A stretch of 64,000 nucleotides of DNA from Clostridia bacterium (GTDB lineage Bacteria; Bacillota; Clostridia; Oscillospirales; CAG-272), in assembly GCA_017453365.1 (NCBI GenBank), contig JAFTKH010000017.1:51510-115509 (forward strand). Direction: 5' to 3'. Shown piece by piece: positions 60,193-64,000 of this stretch. Position 1 is the stretch's first letter, and each line of letters begins with the position of its first letter. A program made the translations under genes and the position numbers. The notes beneath the pieces are model-generated. The model had not been told where the DNA came from and searched no databases. It saw only the letters and a list, made by a program, of their open reading frames with translations.

Positions 60193-61479
60193 ATGTCTAA
60201 TAATTACAAATTCGAAACACTTCAGCTCCACGTAGGACAGGAGCAGCCCGACCCCGCAACCGATGCGCGTGCCGTACCGATTTACGCGACCACGTCATAC
60301 GTATTTCACAATTCCGCTCACGCGGCAGCTCGCTTCGGTCTTGCCGATGCAGGCAACATCTACGGAAGGCTCACCAACTCGACGCAGGACGTTTTTGAGC
60401 AAAGAATAGCAGCCCTTGAGGGCGGTGTAGCCGCTCTTGCTCTCGCTTCCGGCGCCGCAGCAATTACATACACCCTGCAGGCGCTTGGCCAGAACGGCGG
60501 TCACTTTGTGGCACAGAAGACCATCTACGGCGGAAGCTACAACCTGCTGGCTCATACGCTTCCCAATTTCGGTATCACGGCAACGTTTGTAAACATACAC
60601 AATCTTGCCGAGGTGGAGGCGGCTATTCAAGAGAACACCAGAGCCCTTTACATCGAAACTCTCGGCAACCCCAACAGTGATATTCCCGACATTGACGCGC
60701 TCGCAAAGCTGGCTCACAAGCACGGCTTGCCTCTGGTCGTCGACAATACCTTCGGTACCCCCTACCTTATCCGTCCTATCGATCACGGCGCGGACATAGT
60801 GGTACATTCGGCTACCAAATTTATCGGCGGTCACGGAACAACGCTTGGCGGTGTTATCGTAGATTCGGGTAAATTCGACTGGGCGGCCTCGGGAAAGTAC
60901 CCCGCTATTGCCGACCCCAACCCCTCCTACCACGGCGTATCCTTTGTAAAGGCGGTAGGCCCCGCGGCGTTCGTTACCTACATTCGCGCTATTCTGCTTC
61001 GTGACACGGGTGCGACGCTTTCGCCCTTTGCGGCATTTCTGCTCTTACAGGGTACGGAAACGCTGTCACTCCGTCTTGAGCGTCACGCAGAAAACGCAAA
61101 GAAGGTAGTAGAGTTCCTTGCAAAGCATCCGCAGGTAGAAAAGGTCAACCATCCGTCTCTCCCCGACCATCCCGACCACGCGCTTTATGAGAAGTATTTC
61201 CCGAACGGCGGCGCGTCAATCTTCACCTTCGAGATCAAGGGCGGTCAGGCGGAGGCTCACAAGTTCATTGACAGTCTTGAGATCTTCTCGCTTCTTGCCA
61301 ACGTCGCGGATGTAAAGAGCCTTGTTATCCACCCCGCGACCACCACTCACAGCCAGCTATCCGACACGGAGCTTTTGGATCAGGGAATTAAGCAGAACAC
61401 TATCCGTCTTTCCATCGGTACAGAGCATATCGATGATATTATCGCAGACCTCGAAAGAGGCTTTGCGGCAGTAAAGTAA
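60193..61479 (+). CDS. O-acetylhomoserine/O-acetylserine sulfhydrylase
   Basis: The 428-residue pyridoxal-phosphate enzyme forms homocysteine from O-acetylhomoserine and sulfide. FETLQLHVGQEQPDPATDARAVPIY, YGRLTNSTQDVFEQRIAALEGG, VDNTFGTPYLIRP and VVHSATKFIGGHGTTLGGVIVD (PLP lysine) are the family landmarks. Its length fits MetY/Met17 rather than the shorter cystathionine gamma-synthases. AAAGGA precedes ATG 60193. It is followed by cysK in one operon. Confidence 0.93.
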   Translation: MSNNYKFETLQLHVGQEQPDPATDARAVPIYATTSYVFHNSAHAAARFGLADAGNIYGRLTNSTQDVFEQRIAALEGGVAALALASGAAAITYTLQALGQNGGHFVAQKTIYGGSYNLLAHTLPNFGITATFVNIHNLAEVEAAIQENTRALYIETLGNPNSDIPDIDALAKLAHKHGLPLVVDNTFGTPYLIRPIDHGADIVVHSATKFIGGHGTTLGGVIVDSGKFDWAASGKYPAIADPNPSYHGVSFVKAVGPAAFVTYIRAILLRDTGATLSPFAAFLLLQGTETLSLRLERHAENAKKVVEFLAKHPQVEKVNHPSLPDHPDHALYEKYFPNGGASIFTFEIKGGQAEAHKFIDSLEIFSLLANVADVKSLVIHPATTTHSQLSDTELLDQGIKQNTIRLSIGTEHIDDIIADLERGFAAVK

Positions 61480-61497
61480 TTTTGGAGGAAAAATATC

Positions 61498-62430
61498 ATG
61501 GCTAACATATATACATCCGCAGATCAACTGATCGGAAAAACTCCCCTTTTGGAGCTGACACATATCGAAAAGGCACTCGGGCTTAAGGCAAGAATCCTTG
61601 CAAAGCTGGAATATTTCAACCCTGCGGGCTCCGTCAAGGACAGAATCGCCAAGGCGATGATAGACGACGCAGAGGCCTCGGGCAAGCTGAAGCCCGATTC
61701 GGTTATCATCGAGCCTACCTCGGGCAATACGGGTATCGGTCTTGCATCGGTTGCCACGGCGAGAGGATACCGCGTAATACTGACAATGCCCGAAACCATG
61801 TCGCAGGAGCGCAGACAGCTGATGAAGGCTTACGGCGCAGAGCTTGTGCTCACCGAGGGGGCCAAAGGCATGAAGGGTGCTATCGCCAAGGCGGAAGAGC
61901 TTGCGGCGGCGACACCGAACAGCTTCATCCCCGGTCAGTTCGTAAATCCTGCAAACCCGGGGGCGCACAGAGAGAACACAGGCCCCGAGATTTTTGAAGA
62001 CACCGACGGAAACGTGGATGTCTTCGTCGCGGGTGTCGGCACGGGCGGAACGGTTACGGGTGTCGGTGAATATCTTAAGTCAAAAAAGCCGGGCGTGAAG
62101 GTAGTAGCGGTCGAGCCCTCGGCCTCCGCCGTGCTTTCCACGGGCGTTGCCGGACCTCATAAGATACAGGGTATCGGTGCGGGCTTTGTTCCCGACGTGC
62201 TCAACACCAACATTTACGACGAGATAATTCCCGTATCCAACGAGGATGCGTTTGCAACAGGTAAGCTTATCGGCAAGAGCGAGGGCGTGCTCGTAGGTAT
62301 TTCCTCGGGTGCTGCGGCGTATGCGGCAATCGAGCTTGCAAAGCGGTCCGAGAACGAGGGTAAGACCATTGTAGTTCTCCTCCCTGATACAGGCGACAGA
62401 TACCTCTCTACGCCTCTGTTCGCTGAATAA
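61498..62430 (+). CDS. Cysteine synthase A
   Basis: The 310-residue enzyme makes cysteine from O-acetylserine and sulfide. [13 protein letters not shown] carries the PLP lysine, [12 protein letters not shown] binds phosphate and substrate, [14 protein letters not shown] is the PLP phosphate loop, and [12 protein letters not shown] is the serine motif. TTGGAGG precedes ATG 61498. Together with the homocysteine synthase it lets the cell assimilate sulfide into both sulfur amino acids. Confidence 0.96.
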   Translation: MANIYTSADQLIGKTPLLELTHIEKALGLKARILAKLEYFNPAGSVKDRIAKAMIDDAEASGKLKPDSVIIEPTSGNTGIGLASVATARGYRVILTMPETMSQERRQLMKAYGAELVLTEGAKGMKGAIAKAEELAAATPNSFIPGQFVNPANPGAHRENTGPEIFEDTDGNVDVFVAGVGTGGTVTGVGEYLKSKKPGVKVVAVEPSASAVLSTGVAGPHKIQGIGAGFVPDVLNTNIYDEIIPVSNEDAFATGKLIGKSEGVLVGISSGAAAYAAIELAKRSENEGKTIVVLLPDTGDRYLSTPLFAE

Positions 62431-62449
62431 TTTTTTTAACAAAGGTGTA

Positions 62450-62478
62450 TTGATTTACCTACCTGCTTGTGGTATAAT
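62450..62478 (+). promoter_or_regulatory. Promoter of the Rrf2 gene with shared box
   Basis: TTGATT (62450-62455), 17 bases, TATAAT (62473-62478). The spacer carries TTACCTACC (62455-62463), the same motif as in the cysteine-operon promoter, so autoregulation is likely. Confidence 0.7.
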
Positions 62479-62547
62479 TAAAATAAGCTCCCTTTACAAA
62501 GGAGATTCGCGTTAAAGCAGAATGCACAATGCAGAATGGAGTTTACT

Positions 62548-62964
62548 ATGATAATATCTACAAGAGGAAGATACGCCCTGCGTGTTATGATAGACCTTGC
62601 CGAAAACAGCGAGGGCGAATATATCGCTATGAAAAAAATCGCAGACCGACAAGGGATATCTTTAAAATATCTCGAGAGGATACTCCCCGTACTGACGCAA
62701 AACAACATTATCGAGGGTACTCAAGGCAAGGGCGGCGGCTACCGTCTGACCCGAAGACCCGAGGAATACAGGGTTGGTGAAATTCTTCGTTTAACAGAGG
62801 GCGACCTCGCTCCCGTTTCCTGCCTACAGTGCGGAGCGGAGCCCTGTAAAATGCGTGATGAATGCAGAACCCTGCCAATGTGGACAAAGCTTCACAGTCT
62901 TATAGGAGACTATCTCGACAGCGTTCTCCTTTCGGATTTAATGAAAAAGACCGTTACAAGGTGA
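62548..62964 (+). CDS. Rrf2-family transcriptional regulator
   Basis: The 138-residue protein starts at ATG 62548, seven bases after GGAG; ATG 62536 overlaps this site. A winged helix (MIISTRGRYALRVMIDLAE, ISLKYLERILPVL, KGGGYRLTRRPEEYRVGEIL) is followed by four cysteines in SCLQCGAEPCKMRDEC (Cys92, 95, 100, 106), so an iron-sulfur cluster or thiol switch is possible. Relatives are CymR, which controls cysteine metabolism, and IscR. It lies next to the sulfide-assimilating operon, and both promoters share a box. Confidence 0.9.
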   Translation: MIISTRGRYALRVMIDLAENSEGEYIAMKKIADRQGISLKYLERILPVLTQNNIIEGTQGKGGGYRLTRRPEEYRVGEILRLTEGDLAPVSCLQCGAEPCKMRDECRTLPMWTKLHSLIGDYLDSVLLSDLMKKTVTR

Positions 62965-63065
62965 AGCTATGTAAGCAAATTATAAGTATGTCGTTCTGAC
63001 TGCTCAAAAAACGCCGCGGGGCTCCCTCTTTTCCAATTCATTTAATGAAAATATTGTTGAAAAGG

Positions 63066-63116
63066 CAAAAAAACGCAGGCTTGATACTTTCTATTGTATC
63101 GAAATCTGCGTTTTTT
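63066..63116 (+). terminator. Terminator after the Rrf2 gene
   Basis: AAACGCAG and CTGCGTTT pair, with inner GATAC/GTATC pairing, and run into TTTTTT. Confidence 0.85.
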
Positions 63117-63332
63117 TGAAGAACTCTACTGAAGCCTGTAGATTTTTTTGAGTAATCGAATAAAAGGATAAAAACCAAAGGCGGATGTATTTCGGCTCCG
63201 GCGGTTTCAATTTTAACGATTTGCTAAAATCCACGGGCACACCGACAAATTGGAATTTGATCACTTAATCATTCAAAAACTTTCTATGTTGATAAAATCG
63301 ATTTCAAGGAGAATTTTTGTCATAGTCTTCTC

Positions 63333-63361
63333 TTGCATTTTTCGAAAAATTGTGGTATAAT
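63333..63361 (+). promoter_or_regulatory. MATE gene promoter
   Basis: TTGCAT (63333-63338), 17 bases, TATAAT (63356-63361). Confidence 0.75.
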
Positions 63362-63378
63362 ATCGCTAGTGCGTAGCC

Positions 63379-63420
63379 AAAAGGCGTAAGTCCAGCTTAA
63401 AGGACTTACGCCTTTTTTCG
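63379..63420 (+). terminator. Attenuator-like hairpin in the MATE leader
   Basis: AAAAGGCGTAAGTCC (63379-63393) pairs perfectly with GGACTTACGCCTTTT (63402-63416), followed by TTCG. The hairpin lies between the promoter and the MATE ribosome binding site (AGGAGGT at 63427-63433). Read-through would be needed for expression; no competing antiterminator is evident. Confidence 0.7.
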
Positions 63421-63439
63421 TTTATTAGGAGGTATTATC

Positions 63440-64000
63440 ATGGAAAAAGAAAATCAAAGCTATCTTGCCACCGATAAGGTCGGCAAGCTCATGGGCAAAT
63501 ACGCCGTGCCCTGTATCGTCTCACTTTTGGTCGGTGCGCTATATAATATCGTTGACCAAATATTTATTGCAAACGCTGATTATCTCGGTTCTTACGGAAA
63601 CGCCGCCAACACAGTTGTATTTCCGTTGACTGTCATTGCGCTCGGTATCGCCGTGATGATCGGCGACGGCTGCTGTGCTTTCGTTAGCATTTCACTCGGA
63701 GAAAAGAAACCTGAAAACGCTACACGAAGCGTAGGTAATTCTATTCTTCTGTGCGTGATCAGCAGTATCGTCCTGACTGTCGTTTATCTCATTTTTATGG
63801 AACCGATATTGACAGCCTTCGGCGGTAAGGTCAATGCCGATACCTTTGCTCTCTCCAAAGAGTATTTCTTTTGGATCGCACTCGGCATTCCGTTCTATAT
63901 GTTCGGACAGGCAATGAATCCCATCATCCGTTCCGATGGAAGCCCTCGGTTTGCGATGATCGCCGTGCTTGCAGGCGCTATTACCAATATTGCCCTTGAC
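63440..64000 (+). CDS. MATE-family efflux transporter (partial, runs off window)
   Basis: The first 187 residues are present; the gene continues beyond 64000. Membrane helices include MGKYAVPCIVSLLVGALYNIVDQIFI, VVFPLTVIALGIAVMIGDG and SVGNSILLCVISSIVLTVVYLIF, with the MATE pattern of the first transporter half. MATE proteins export drugs or metabolites with Na+ or H+. A strong AGGAGGT precedes ATG 63440. Codon use (GATCGCC, TCCGATGG) is less biased to CTC/GAG than the middle of the window. Confidence 0.88.
   Translation, partial: MEKENQSYLATDKVGKLMGKYAVPCIVSLLVGALYNIVDQIFIANADYLGSYGNAANTVVFPLTVIALGIAVMIGDGCCAFVSISLGEKKPENATRSVGNSILLCVISSIVLTVVYLIFMEPILTAFGGKVNADTFALSKEYFFWIALGIPFYMFGQAMNPIIRSDGSPRFAMIAVLAGAITNIALD

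Larger units (their letters stand above)
62965..63439. other. 475-base interval, terminator and MATE leader
   Basis: Aside from the terminator, promoter and attenuator-like hairpin listed separately, 63120-63320 shows no intact gene. A 27-codon frame (63186-63269, MYFGSGGFNFND start) reads protein-like and may be a scrap of a lost gene. Confidence 0.5.

Overview
The window looks like a piece of the chromosome of an uncultured, probably gut-dwelling, spore-forming Clostridia (Firmicutes/Bacillota). The evidence is spoIIR, ricT and a LysM spore-type protein, a threonyl T-box leader, a clostridial 2[4Fe-4S] ferredoxin, strong AGGAGG-type ribosome binding sites, and many TTGACA-17-TATAAT promoters. 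No phage, transposase or CRISPR array is visible. Most genes share one codon style (many GAG, CTC, CTT, TAC). Two places depart from it: an AT-rich lipoprotein gene at 47.4 kb and the 3' segment from about 60 kb.

Layout. 0.2-6.8 kb: a 37-residue peptide gene and a giant secreted polysaccharide deacetylase, divergent from a DeoR-type regulator across an AT-rich intergenic region with two look-alike palindromes. 6.9 kb: tRNA-Ser(CGA). 7.2-18.4 kb: carbohydrate genes. An AraC regulator, a GH28 and a GH31 form one operon. Divergent from it are a CapA-type protein and an SGNH hydrolase. Then come a DUF1846 protein, a CPBP membrane protease and a GH2 enzyme. 18.4-20.5 kb: TspO, a decayed gene, spoIIR and smpB. 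20.6-24.3 kb: an AraC-SDR-aldo/keto reductase operon divergent from a Gfo/Idh/MocA dehydrogenase. 24.3-26.8 kb: a metal-efflux operon (ArsR, HMA chaperone, P1B ATPase) with a clear operator. 26.9-30.4 kb: a PqqD-like/S26B peptidase pair, a LysM/GH18-like protein, and a radical SAM-TatD-metG operon that ends at 32.3 kb.

32.5-46 kb is mostly housekeeping: holB, ricT, ferredoxin, a tRNA-methyltransferase-like gene, rsmI, an HPr-like protein without the phosphorylatable histidine, T-box-thrS, two tandem mutarotase-like genes, a heterodimeric ABC exporter, an Mrr-like nuclease with a DUF6472 protein, then rplM-rpsI. 47.0-49.1 kb is a disturbed segment: the rpsI terminator region is duplicated next to an atypical lipoprotein. 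49.2-59.9 kb is two very large anchored surface proteins. The bigger one carries about nine Ig/MBG-like repeats and, inside the cell, a conserved domain plus an L15-like tail. 60-63 kb is a sulfur assimilation cluster (homocysteine/cysteine synthases and an Rrf2 regulator) with a cysteine-ending leader ORF and shared promoter boxes. The window ends inside a MATE transporter gene that lies behind an attenuator-like hairpin.

The best candidates for something undescribed are the surface-protein pair with its L15-like cytoplasmic tail, the cysteine leader ORF, and the orphan PqqD-like/S26B peptidase pair. Function calls rest on recognised motifs read by eye. No database search was run.
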